46,681 bases of DNA from JASFWK01 sp050049355 (GTDB lineage Bacteria > Chloroflexota > Anaerolineae > B4-G1 > DUEL01), in the NCBI GenBank assembly GCA_050049355.1, contig JASFWK010000007.1:1-46681 (forward strand), given 5' to 3'. The notes under the pieces were generated by a model. That model saw only the letters and a list, made by a program, of their open reading frames with translations, ran no database searches and was not told the DNA's origin. How positions within the stretch are numbered: position 1 is the stretch's first letter; every line of letters starts with the position of its first letter. Both the position numbers and the translations under genes were made by a program. Of this stretch, positions 1 through 8,360 are shown piece by piece.

Positions 1-1
1 T

Positions 2-1372
2 GAACTTGAGCGAGCGGCGCGAGCGGGGAAGCTGCGCGATCTGCACGGGATGGGAGCCCGCTCCGAGGAGAAGGTACTGCGCGGCATCGAGTCCCTCAGA
101 CGCCGCACCGGACGCGTCCCCCTGGGTACCGCCTGGGAGCTGGCTCAGGCACTCCTCGTGCCGCTGCGAGAGGTGTCGGGAGTGATGGAGGTTGCTCCCG
201 CCGGAAGCTTGCGCCGCATGCGCGATACGGTGGGCGACATAGACCTCCTCGTATCATCCGAGGACCCAGAACCCGCCATGACCCGGTTCCGCGAGCTTCC
301 CCAGGTAGCAGAGGTGCTCCTGAGCGGTCCCACCAAGACCTCCATCCGCACACACGAGGGATTCCAGGTAGATCTGCGGGTGCTCCCGCCAGATCGGTGG
401 GGCACGGCGCTGCAGTACTTCACTGGCAGCCAGGCCCACAACGTCCGCCTGCGGGGGCTGGCTCTGGACCGCGGTCTCTCCCTGAGCGAGTACTCACTCA
501 AGCGAGAGGACGGGACGGAGATCCTCTGCGCCAGCGAGGAGGAGGTCTACGCGGCCCTGGCGCTGCCTTTGATCCCGCCGGAACTGCGGGAGGACCGCGG
601 GGAGATCGAGGCAGCACTTGAGGACCGCCTGCCAGATCTGATCGAACTGGAGGACCTGCAGGGCGATCTCCAGTTCCATACCAATTGGTCCGATGGGCAG
701 CAGTCGCTCGCGGAGATGGCTCAGGCAGCACAGGCACAGGGGCTGAAGTATGCCCTGGTGACCGACCATTCATATGGCCTCGGAGTCGCCCAGGGACTCT
801 CACCCGACGACCTGCGCCGCCAGCGCGGCGAGATCGAAGAGGCCAACCTCCAAATGGGAAACAACTTCCGCGTGCTCGCGGGGGTGGAGGTGGAGGTCCG
901 AGCCGACGGTTCGCTGGACCTGCCTGACGACGTGTTGGCGGAGCTTGACCTGGTAGTGGCCGCAGTCCACAGCGCGCTGCGCCAAAGCCGCCAGCAGTTG
1001 ACCGCCCGGGCGCTGGCGGCCCTGCGCAACCCATACGTGGACATACTGGCCCATCCCACAGGGCGCCTCATCGGCCAGCGCGAAGCAGGCGACCTGGATA
1101 TGGAGGCAGTGCTGCACACAGCCGCCGAGACTGGCACGGCGGTGGAGATCAACGCCCATCCCTCACGCCTGGATCTGAACGGCCTCCACGCACGCCGCGC
1201 TGTAGAACTCGGGGTGACGCTGGTCATCAACTCTGATGCCCACCACAGCGGGCAGTTTGATCTACTCCGCTTCGGCGTCGCCACGGCCCGTCGCGGGTGG
1301 GTCGGTGCCTCCAATGTGCTGAACACCCGCAGCCTGGAAGAGGTTCTGGCCTGGGCTGCGGCGAGAAGGTAG
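2..1372 (+). CDS. polX: DNA polymerase/3'-5' exonuclease PolX (5' end outside the window)
   Basis: This is the C-terminal 456 residues of a family X repair polymerase. The frame is open from base 2, and the bases before the first ATG (position 50) still encode PolX-like helix-hairpin-helix sequence, so the true start lies to the left. The polymerase part has a GSLRR...GDIDLL motif, giving the nucleotide- and metal-binding residues of the palm. The C-terminal half, from about residue 215, is a PHP phosphoesterase domain: HTNWSDG, then TDHS, and INSDAHHS near the end. PHP domains in bacterial PolX supply a manganese-dependent 3'-5' exonuclease and end-processing activity for base-excision repair. 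Full proteins are about 570 residues, so about 115 residues are missing. The first PHP histidine is Q (DLQFHT), which to my recollection also occurs in other PolX proteins. Identification is secure. Confidence 0.95.
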   Translation, partial: ELERAARAGKLRDLHGMGARSEEKVLRGIESLRRRTGRVPLGTAWELAQALLVPLREVSGVMEVAPAGSLRRMRDTVGDIDLLVSSEDPEPAMTRFRELPQVAEVLLSGPTKTSIRTHEGFQVDLRVLPPDRWGTALQYFTGSQAHNVRLRGLALDRGLSLSEYSLKREDGTEILCASEEEVYAALALPLIPPELREDRGEIEAALEDRLPDLIELEDLQGDLQFHTNWSDGQQSLAEMAQAAQAQGLKYALVTDHSYGLGVAQGLSPDDLRRQRGEIEEANLQMGNNFRVLAGVEVEVRADGSLDLPDDVLAELDLVVAAVHSALRQSRQQLTARALAALRNPYVDILAHPTGRLIGQREAGDLDMEAVLHTAAETGTAVEINAHPSRLDLNGLHARRAVELGVTLVINSDAHHSGQFDLLRFGVATARRGWVGASNVLNTRSLEEVLAWAAARR

Positions 1373-1752
1373 GCGATGCTGGATTCTGCCTGGACAGAGA
1401 GCATCCCCCTGCCGCTGGCCTGAGTTGTGGTTTGCGCCAGCCACTTCATCTTCGACCTCGGGACCAAGTGAGCCATTCCGGCGTCGGCGGTTCTCGATTT
1501 GACGCATCCGAAGCCGATATGCATTCCCAGAAGGGCACGGCGGCCCATGCCTGGGGGGCGTTGGCACGGGGCTCAAAGTCAAGACCCCCTTCGATACTGC
1601 TGTGAGCGGACCGTCCGAAGGATGCACTGACGGACTGTCAGGGACGCCAGGGAGCATCGATCTGAGAGCAAGTTGGCGTGGGAGTTGTGCCCGGGACTTC
1701 CTTGGGGCAGAAGGAGTCGGCACGCCCCTTTAGGGGTGCGCCGGGGAGAATT
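1373..1752. other. Intergenic stretch with no gene recognised
   Basis: There are about 380 bases between polX and the CPBP protease gene. Short open frames exist on both strands, but none has a ribosome binding site, recognisable domain or plausible composition. I see no tRNA, clear terminator hairpin or near-consensus promoter. An in-frame GTG at 1678 could extend the downstream protease gene into this stretch. Confidence 0.4.
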
Positions 1753-2661
1753 GTGGAGAACCTCAAGAGGAAGAGAGCTGTATCTACAAGCCGAGAAGAC
1801 CGGCGTTTGCCGGCTGGCGGCATAGTCAAGACTCTGCTGGTGTATCTCCCCACCCTCGCCGCCATGGGTCTTGCAGCTTGGCGGCCGGCGCTGGGTTGGC
1901 TGAACCCGCTGGCTATGCTTATCCTCCTCGGCGGAGCTATCTGGATGTGGCACAGCGAGGGAAGAGCCTTTCGCGATCTGGGGCTCCAGCGCGCCGGGTT
2001 CTGGCGACAGGATCTCGGCTGGGGTCTCTTGATCGGCCTGAGCCTGCCATTGGCCCTCCAATCTCTCCTGGCGCTGAGCGGATCGCTCACTCTCACTCCG
2101 GCCACCCAAACCACATCGGTTCTGGTCGGCCTGCTTGGGGCGGTGGTGAAGCCGGCCTTGACCGTCTCTGTGGAGGAGCTCGCTTTCCGGGGCTGTTTTC
2201 TGCAGCGCCTCGAACTCGACCACGGAGCGAGGCCTGCGGTGGCCCTCTCCTCGCTTCTCTTTGCGTTGGCTCACGTCCCGCCCATGTTGAGATCTGGACT
2301 GCCACCCGTGTCCCTGTTGATAGGACTCTCTAGCTGGTTCGCCTTTGGAACTGCGCTTGGCCTTGGGTTTCTCTACACCGGCAGCCGTCTCTGGTTCCCG
2401 TGGGGCCTCCACTACGCGTACAATCTGGGGCACAGCGCGATTGTCCCTTGCGCTGCTGTGGTATACAATTCCCCGATCACATTGACCTACGCCGGTCCCC
2501 CCTGGCAAGTTGGGCATCCAGCGTGGGCACCTGAATCGGGATTGCTAGGTCTGCTACTGCAGATGGCAATTCTGGCGGCGGTCTGGGCGATCGGTCAGAC
2601 CAGGCGTGGAGAGCGGCGAGTAGAGCGGACCAACGGCGAGGAAGCCAGGGAGCAGGGGTGA
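1753..2661 (+). CDS. CPBP-family intramembrane metalloprotease (Abi/CAAX protease-like)
   Basis: A multi-pass membrane protein of the CPBP family (Abi, Rce1-related glutamic intramembrane proteases). The family signature is present: an EExxFR motif in VEELAFRG, then FALAHVP, then GLHYAYN, in successive membrane helices. About seven hydrophobic segments can be seen. Members cleave within membranes or act in peptide maturation and immunity; the substrate here cannot be deduced. The start is uncertain. GTG at 1753 follows GGGGAG by four bases and gives a 302-residue protein; an upstream GTG at 1678 in the same frame lacks a good ribosome site. The stop lies 12 bases before the next gene, a soluble HExxH peptidase, so the two probably share a transcript. 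The end (AREQG) is charged and cytoplasmic-looking. Confidence 0.85.
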   Translation: MENLKRKRAVSTSREDRRLPAGGIVKTLLVYLPTLAAMGLAAWRPALGWLNPLAMLILLGGAIWMWHSEGRAFRDLGLQRAGFWRQDLGWGLLIGLSLPLALQSLLALSGSLTLTPATQTTSVLVGLLGAVVKPALTVSVEELAFRGCFLQRLELDHGARPAVALSSLLFALAHVPPMLRSGLPPVSLLIGLSSWFAFGTALGLGFLYTGSRLWFPWGLHYAYNLGHSAIVPCAAVVYNSPITLTYAGPPWQVGHPAWAPESGLLGLLLQMAILAAVWAIGQTRRGERRVERTNGEEAREQG

Positions 2662-2673
2662 CCGAGGTGGACC

Positions 2674-3576
2674 ATGCCTCAATGCCATGCCATTGACACC
2701 TTCCCTGCGTTCAGCGAGTTCTGGAGCCAGATCCGGGGTCGAGCGCTCGACGCACAGATAGAGCTCTGGGCCGCCGACTACATGTCGGGATGGCCTGAAC
2801 TGCTGGCAAGGCAGCAGATGGACTACGCCGAGCAGGGGATGGATTGGCGATCGGTGGCGAAGGAGCGGATATTTCCGTTCCTACCAGAACGGCTGCCCGA
2901 TATGACCAGGGCCAGGCGCGGCCTGCTGATCAGTTTGGAGCCTGTGTACCGAAGAGCACAGGAGACCCTGGGACTGGATTTCGATGTGTTGTTTGTGATC
3001 TACGTGGGGATCGGGTGCGGCGCGGGTTGGGCGACCACACTCGAAGGGAGACCCGCTGTTCTTTTCGGGCTGGAGAACGTCGCCGCGCGCGGCTGGACCG
3101 GAAGAGAGACGCTCGCCGCGCTCGCCGCGCATGAGGTAGGCCACCTGCTCCATCAGCAGTGGCGGAGGCGCAGCAGCTTGACCTCCTGCGAAGGTGCCTT
3201 CTGGCAGCTCTATGAGGAGGGCTTTGCCCAGCGGTGCGAACACATCATCATGGCCAAGGATACCTGGCATGAGAAGGAAGGTCAAGACGACTGGCTGAAC
3301 TGGTGCAACGAGAACATATCGTGGCTGGCGGCCGAGTTTCTGAGGTTCGTGGACCGGGGAGAACCGATCAACCCGTTCTTTGGTTCCTGGTTTGATATCC
3401 GTGGTCAACGTCAAACCGGCTACTACCTCGGACACGAGCTCGTCAGAGAATGGGAGGACGAGATCGGGCTCAAGGAAGTCGCCCTGCTCCCCTGCGACGA
3501 GGTGCGGCGAAGGGCCAGAAGCTCGCTGGATGGAACGACGACTCGCGGCCCGGGCGCGCCAACTGTCGCTCAATGA
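2674..3576 (+). CDS. Putative zinc metallopeptidase (HEVGH; DUF2268-like)
   Basis: A 300-residue soluble protein with no signal peptide. It has a gluzincin zinc site, AAHEVGHLLH at about residue 150-160, and a downstream EEGFA motif that fits the third, glutamate ligand. The C-terminal GYYLGHELVREW segment resembles DUF2268-type predicted Zn-dependent proteases, which usually end in a GYY(L/I)G region. The fold and metal site are seen in the sequence; the substrate is unknown. ATG 2674 is taken as the start, 12 bases after the membrane protease gene. The pair of proteases, one in the membrane and one cytosolic, may act on a common target, but that is inference. The last ~20 residues are low complexity and may be poorly conserved. 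Confidence 0.7.
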   Translation: MPQCHAIDTFPAFSEFWSQIRGRALDAQIELWAADYMSGWPELLARQQMDYAEQGMDWRSVAKERIFPFLPERLPDMTRARRGLLISLEPVYRRAQETLGLDFDVLFVIYVGIGCGAGWATTLEGRPAVLFGLENVAARGWTGRETLAALAAHEVGHLLHQQWRRRSSLTSCEGAFWQLYEEGFAQRCEHIIMAKDTWHEKEGQDDWLNWCNENISWLAAEFLRFVDRGEPINPFFGSWFDIRGQRQTGYYLGHELVREWEDEIGLKEVALLPCDEVRRRARSSLDGTTTRGPGAPTVAQ

Positions 3577-3732
3577 CAGGACTTGTCCGGGCCATCAGGG
3601 CACAGCCTGCAGATAGACGGAGGAGAGATAGACCTAGCAGGGAACTTCGCGCTTATATATCGTGACCGTGTTCCCGTGCGGGCATACTGATGAGGAGATG
3701 TCGTGCCTCATCCATAGGTGCGGAGGAACGTT

Positions 3733-6700
3733 ATGACTAGCTCAAAGAGGTGTACAAGACTTCTGCTTCTGCTTCTGCTGGGGTTTGCCTTCCTGACCCT
3801 CTTCTCGCGCTCGGTCACCGCTCAGGGCCCACCGCCCATCTGCTTCTGGTCCGACCAGGGACCGGCAGCGGTAGAGCGAGCTGTAGAGATAGGAGCTGCC
3901 GGGCTGCCGGATGCGGAGGGGCTGCTCACGGCGCTCCTGGCGGGCCCCACCCCCCAGGAAGAGGCGCGCGGCATCTGGTCCGCCATCCCCGAAGGGACCA
4001 CCCTGGAGGGGGTAGAGGTGCAGTTGGACCGCACCACGGTGGTTCGACTGAGAGTGCCCTCCGACGCGCTGCGGGATCTGGACCACGGGGTCTTTGAGAT
4101 CATCGTCAATCAGATCCGCTGGACGTTGGAGTCGATGAACTGGCGTGATCTGCGGATCCAGACCTGGGATCCACTCGCAGAGGAGTTCGTGCCGTTGGCG
4201 ACCTTCCTGCCCGAGATCGAGCCTCCGCGCAAGGAGACAGTGCTCAGCGGCGAGGAGGCAGAGGCGATCTCTGCAACGTACGTGGGTCAGCCCCCCGCGC
4301 CGGGGCAGGGGCAGCCGCAGGGATCGCTCAGCGGCAAGACCGTCTACATCAGCGCGGGGCACGGTTGGGAGTGGACTGGCTCTGCCTGGCGCACGCAGCG
4401 CCCTCCCTACCCGAATGCGCCCTACATTGGTCCCATCATTGAGGACCACAACAACGCCGAGGCGGTGAACCAGTACCTGCTCCAGTACCTGTGGAACGCC
4501 GGAGCGACCGTGATCCCGGTCCGCGAGCGAGACATGAACTCCACCGAGCGGATCGTCAACAACGACGATGGGACGGGATACGACGAGGAGGGGAGCTGGA
4601 TGACCAGCAGTCAAGCTGGCTATGATCTGGACAGCTCGGGGACCTTCCGCTACGCCTCTGCGGTCACCGGGACAGCTACTGCAACCGCAACCTGGGCCGC
4701 AACGCTCCCGTCCGACGGTCGGTACGCCGTCTACGTCTGGTACCGACCCGGTTCCGATCGCGTCCCCGACGCACACTACACCGTCTATCACACCGGGGGC
4801 GAGACCACAGTGACGGTCGATCAGCAGCACCACGGGATCACCTGGCACTACATCGGCACTTACGGCTTCCGAGGCGGTGAGGTCGCCACGGTCACGCTGA
4901 ACAACCTCTCGTCTCAACCTGGCAAGTACGTCATCGCCGACGCGGTCCGCTTCGGCGGCGGCACGTTCGACAGCCTGTATGGCATTGAGACAACCGCCCC
5001 TGACCCCCCCTACAAACCCTGGTGGGAGGTGTGCACCTTCTACTACGCCCAGCGCATGGGCATGGACCAGCCACCTAACGATGTGGTCGCCCGGCCTCTC
5101 TACACCCGCTGGGAGCACGCCGGCACTGGCGACGACGCCGTCTACGTCTCCTGGCACACCAACGGCTACAGCGGCTACCAGTGGGACTATCGGGGCACCA
5201 TGTCCATCATCCACAACGGCCATGGCAGTCCGATCACTCCAGGGAGTGCGGATCTGCGCGACGCCATACACGATGAGTTGGTGGGCGATATCCGCTCCGG
5301 CTGGGACCCCACGTGGCCGGAGTACAAACGCAGCATGAACCTGGGCGAGCTGCGCGAACTGTGGGACAGTGGGTTCGCGCTGGATGATCAGATTCCCGGC
5401 ACGCTGATCGAGATCGCCTACCACGACCATCCAGACGATACCGACGCCCTTAAGGAACCGACCTTTGAGATGCTTGCTGCCCGCGCCCTCTACCAAGGCA
5501 TCGTCAAGTACTTCGCGCAGCGCGACGGCTTGGACCTTCCCCTTCTGCCCGAGCCGCCCACGCACCTGGCGGTGGAGAACGTGGGCGGTGAGCGAGTACG
5601 GCTCTCCTGGCGACCTTCGCCGACCGATGGCGTCGGCTTGGTGGGCGATGCCGCCGCCGGCTACCGCGTCTACACCAGCACCAACGGCTTGGGGTGGTCA
5701 AACGGAGTCCCCGTGACGGAGACCACCGCCTACACCCTGACCGGGCTCTCGAATGATCAACTCCTCTTCCTCCGCGTCACCGCGACCAACGAGGGCGGTG
5801 AGTCCTTTCCCACCGAGACGCTGGCCGCGCGCGTCGGCGACAACGCCCAGGTGCTGCTGGTCAACGGCTTCGACCGACTCAACAACACGATGCTGGTACC
5901 CGACTACGATCCGGCGGCGGGGTACAACCTGCGCATGTTCCTGGATCAGATGAATCGCTACGACTACGTGATCCAGCACGGGGAGGTGATCTCCTATCCC
6001 TTCGACAGCGCCAGCAACGAAGCGATCTCCGATGCCGCAATCTCTCTGAGCGGCTACAAGCTTGTAGACTGGATCCTGGGGGAGGAATCTGCTCCGGATG
6101 AGACGCTGAACGCGGTGGAGCGAGATCTGCTGGAGACATTCCTCAGCAGCGGCGGCGCGCTGTTCCTCAGCGGTGCGGAAGTGGGCTGGCACCTGGTCGA
6201 CCAGGGGGGCGATCCTGACTTCTACAACAACGTCCTGCGCGCTGACTACGTGGGCGACGACGCGGGGACGTACGAGGTCGAGCCCGTGACGGGTTCGATC
6301 TTCGATGGGCTGGGATCCTTCCGTTTCGATGCACCCGGAATGTACGATGCCGACTACCCCGATCAGATCACACCCGCCAACGGCTCCACGGAGGCGCTGG
6401 CCTACTACGGGGGTGCGGGCGGGACCGCGGCGGTGCAGTATGATGACGAGGTAACCCCGTGCCATCGATTGGTCTACTTCGGGTTTCCCTTCGAGACCAT
6501 TCTGCCGCAGGATAGGCTGCCTGTCATGGCGCGGGTGATGGATTTCCTGGATCTCTGCGTTCGGCCGCCGGTGGACACGCAGATCGTCAGCCCGGTTGAT
6601 GGGGACGCCTACAATTTCGTGCCCGACTTCGAGGGAACGGCAGAGGCGGGAGGAGAAGGTGTGCTGGATCGGGTCGAAGTGCAGATTGAGCGCGCTGGAG

Positions 6701-7662
6701 ATCTGCACTACTGGGACAGCAGCCAGTGGGTTATCTCCCCAACCTGGTTGACGGCGAGCGGCACCAGCTCCTGGGTCTACACACTCCCAGTGTCGCTGGA
6801 GGACGACGACTACCGCCTGCAAGCCCGTGCGTGGACGACGGGCGGAGTTTCGGACACTTGGCCTGCAGAGGCGACGTTCACCTACGATACACTTCCGCCC
6901 ACCAACACCACCCTCATCACCCCCACGGGTGGGATCACCATCTACGCTGTGACTGGGGTTACGCTGGAGTGGGAGTCGGTCGGGCCGGATAGCGGTTCGC
7001 CTCTATCCTACCGGTTGGAGCTGGATGGGCAGGCCTATACTACGACCCAGACGTCGTATACCACTGACTACATCGCCGAGGGCGCTCACACCTGGCGCGT
7101 GCAGGTCTTTGATGCGGCGGGGAATTACTCGGATTGGGTGACGGACACCTTCTCCATCCAGCAGTACGAGTCCTGGCTGCCGCTGGTGATGCGCAGCTTC
7201 GAGCTGTCCACCGACGTCATCGTCAACGGCGGCTTCGAGATCAATGAGGGCTGGATCCTCAACCAACTGGCTGTGTATGACCCCACAAACGCTCGTTCGG
7301 ACGCGCGCAGCGCCCGAGTGGGTATCCTGGATCCAGATCTCAACGCGTACTCCTATTCCTCCGTGAGACAGACTGCGACCTTACCTGCCGGCAGCAGGGC
7401 CACCCTCAGCCTGTGGGTCTATCCTGTCGGAGATGACCCTGGCGACTCCCACTACGTGACCATGTTCGATGAGGGAGACGCGTATCACAACCTGGGTACT
7501 TGGGCAGCAGACACCGACTCACAGATCTGGCAGCAGCGCGAGTACGACTTGAGCGCCTACGTGGGTCAGACAGTCGATCTCTACATTGGAACGAAGAACG
7601 ACGGCAACGGCGGGCCAGCGGGGATGTACATAGATGACGTGTCGCTGAAGATCTGGCCCTGA
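3733..7662 (+). CDS. Secreted multidomain N-acetylmuramoyl-L-alanine amidase with GerMN, fn3, glutaminase-like and C-terminal beta-sandwich domains
   Basis: A 1309-residue exported protein. ATG 3733 follows GGAGG by six bases and is followed by a basic, Leu-rich signal peptide ending near VTAQG. Domains, by rough residue number: a GerMN-like domain (55-165); Amidase_3 split in two (205-245 and 425-600) by an inserted golvesin/Xly-type carbohydrate-binding-like domain (287-410); fibronectin type III (609-690); a class I glutamine-amidotransferase-like fold (703-943); Ig-like and fn3-like domains (950-1143); a WLPLVMR motif (1148-1154); and a terminal carbohydrate-binding-like beta-sandwich. 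Zinc ligands fit H210 (SAGHG), E237 and H475 (SWHTNG), with catalytic E560 (LIEIAYH). The enzyme should cut the muramoyl-alanine bond in peptidoglycan. Substrate specificity and the role of the glutaminase-like domain are unknown. It appears to be transcribed alone. Confidence 0.85.
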   Translation: MTSSKRCTRLLLLLLLGFAFLTLFSRSVTAQGPPPICFWSDQGPAAVERAVEIGAAGLPDAEGLLTALLAGPTPQEEARGIWSAIPEGTTLEGVEVQLDRTTVVRLRVPSDALRDLDHGVFEIIVNQIRWTLESMNWRDLRIQTWDPLAEEFVPLATFLPEIEPPRKETVLSGEEAEAISATYVGQPPAPGQGQPQGSLSGKTVYISAGHGWEWTGSAWRTQRPPYPNAPYIGPIIEDHNNAEAVNQYLLQYLWNAGATVIPVRERDMNSTERIVNNDDGTGYDEEGSWMTSSQAGYDLDSSGTFRYASAVTGTATATATWAATLPSDGRYAVYVWYRPGSDRVPDAHYTVYHTGGETTVTVDQQHHGITWHYIGTYGFRGGEVATVTLNNLSSQPGKYVIADAVRFGGGTFDSLYGIETTAPDPPYKPWWEVCTFYYAQRMGMDQPPNDVVARPLYTRWEHAGTGDDAVYVSWHTNGYSGYQWDYRGTMSIIHNGHGSPITPGSADLRDAIHDELVGDIRSGWDPTWPEYKRSMNLGELRELWDSGFALDDQIPGTLIEIAYHDHPDDTDALKEPTFEMLAARALYQGIVKYFAQRDGLDLPLLPEPPTHLAVENVGGERVRLSWRPSPTDGVGLVGDAAAGYRVYTSTNGLGWSNGVPVTETTAYTLTGLSNDQLLFLRVTATNEGGESFPTETLAARVGDNAQVLLVNGFDRLNNTMLVPDYDPAAGYNLRMFLDQMNRYDYVIQHGEVISYPFDSASNEAISDAAISLSGYKLVDWILGEESAPDETLNAVERDLLETFLSSGGALFLSGAEVGWHLVDQGGDPDFYNNVLRADYVGDDAGTYEVEPVTGSIFDGLGSFRFDAPGMYDADYPDQITPANGSTEALAYYGGAGGTAAVQYDDEVTPCHRLVYFGFPFETILPQDRLPVMARVMDFLDLCVRPPVDTQIVSPVDGDAYNFVPDFEGTAEAGGEGVLDRVEVQIERAGDLHYWDSSQWVISPTWLTASGTSSWVYTLPVSLEDDDYRLQARAWTTGGVSDTWPAEATFTYDTLPPTNTTLITPTGGITIYAVTGVTLEWESVGPDSGSPLSYRLELDGQAYTTTQTSYTTDYIAEGAHTWRVQVFDAAGNYSDWVTDTFSIQQYESWLPLVMRSFELSTDVIVNGGFEINEGWILNQLAVYDPTNARSDARSARVGILDPDLNAYSYSSVRQTATLPAGSRATLSLWVYPVGDDPGDSHYVTMFDEGDAYHNLGTWAADTDSQIWQQREYDLSAYVGQTVDLYIGTKNDGNGGPAGMYIDDVSLKIWP

Positions 7663-7806
7663 AGGCAGCACTGGTCGGCAGCCTCTCTAGCCCTCGGAGG
7701 TCTTGCCCAGGTCGTTTGCAGGTTGGAGGGCTCAAAGCTGGGTCGGTTCCCTTTCAACGGCGGTTACAGGCGCTAACTTGGATTGAGAGCAACCGGAGCG
7801 ACAGCG

Positions 7807-8328
7807 ATGAATGAAGAGAAGAGAACCGAGGATCACGCTCGCGGGGAGCGCGCAGTTGTCCCCCCCTACATCTGGGTGCTGACGATGGTGGCGTTGCTTT
7901 TGGCGGCGGTGGGCTGTCTACTATGGGCGCTGTACGCGCTGCGGGTCCGCAATCCCATGACCGGTCCTAGCCCCACTCCCATCATCTGGACCGCTACCCC
8001 CCAGCCATCCCCATCTCCAGTCATCCACCCCACCGAGACATCCGCCCCCACGCCCACCATCTCGCCGGAGATCGCCATTGGCAGGTTCGTGCGAGTGAGC
8101 GGCACTGAAGGAGCTGGGGTCAGTTTGAGGCAGCAGCCGGACGTCAACAGCCCCCGTATCAGCACAGACCTCACACTGGGCGTCGGCCAAGAGGGGGAGG
8201 TCTTCATCGTAGTGGACGGCCCGCGCCAGACGGGCGGGTACACGTGGTGGCTGGTCCAGGACGCCGAGGATGAGGCGCGGAAAGGGTGGGCGGTGGGGAA
8301 CTACCTGCAACCGGTCGAACATCCGTAG
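7807..8328 (+). CDS. Membrane-anchored protein with extracytoplasmic SH3-like (SH3b) domain
   Basis: A 173-residue type II membrane protein. A charged cytoplasmic N-terminus (1-20) leads to one transmembrane helix (about 22-44), a Pro/Thr/Ser-rich spacer (about 50-85) and a C-terminal bacterial SH3-like domain. The last starts near GRFVRVSG, has the VSLRQQP turn typical of SH3b domains, and ends in a WWLVQD...GWAVGNYL pattern. Such domains usually bind cell-wall peptides, but no catalytic domain is present, so it is a binding or scaffold protein. ATG 7807 is preceded by a GGAG at eight bases; an in-frame TTG at 7783 is less likely. It sits between the large amidase and ligA and may be functionally linked to the wall amidase. 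Confidence 0.7.
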   Translation: MNEEKRTEDHARGERAVVPPYIWVLTMVALLLAAVGCLLWALYALRVRNPMTGPSPTPIIWTATPQPSPSPVIHPTETSAPTPTISPEIAIGRFVRVSGTEGAGVSLRQQPDVNSPRISTDLTLGVGQEGEVFIVVDGPRQTGGYTWWLVQDAEDEARKGWAVGNYLQPVEHP

Positions 8329-8360
8329 AGAATGACAAAGGACAGTCAAGGGAGATAGGG

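Noticed and set aside
1579..2517. Minus-strand frame of 312 codons
   Set aside because: Mostly antisense to the CPBP protease; Gln/Arg/Ser-rich with no domain.
3742..5565. Long open frame (607 codons) on the minus strand
   Set aside because: It lies wholly antisense to the amidase gene, has no ribosome site or domain, and arises from GC-rich codon bias.
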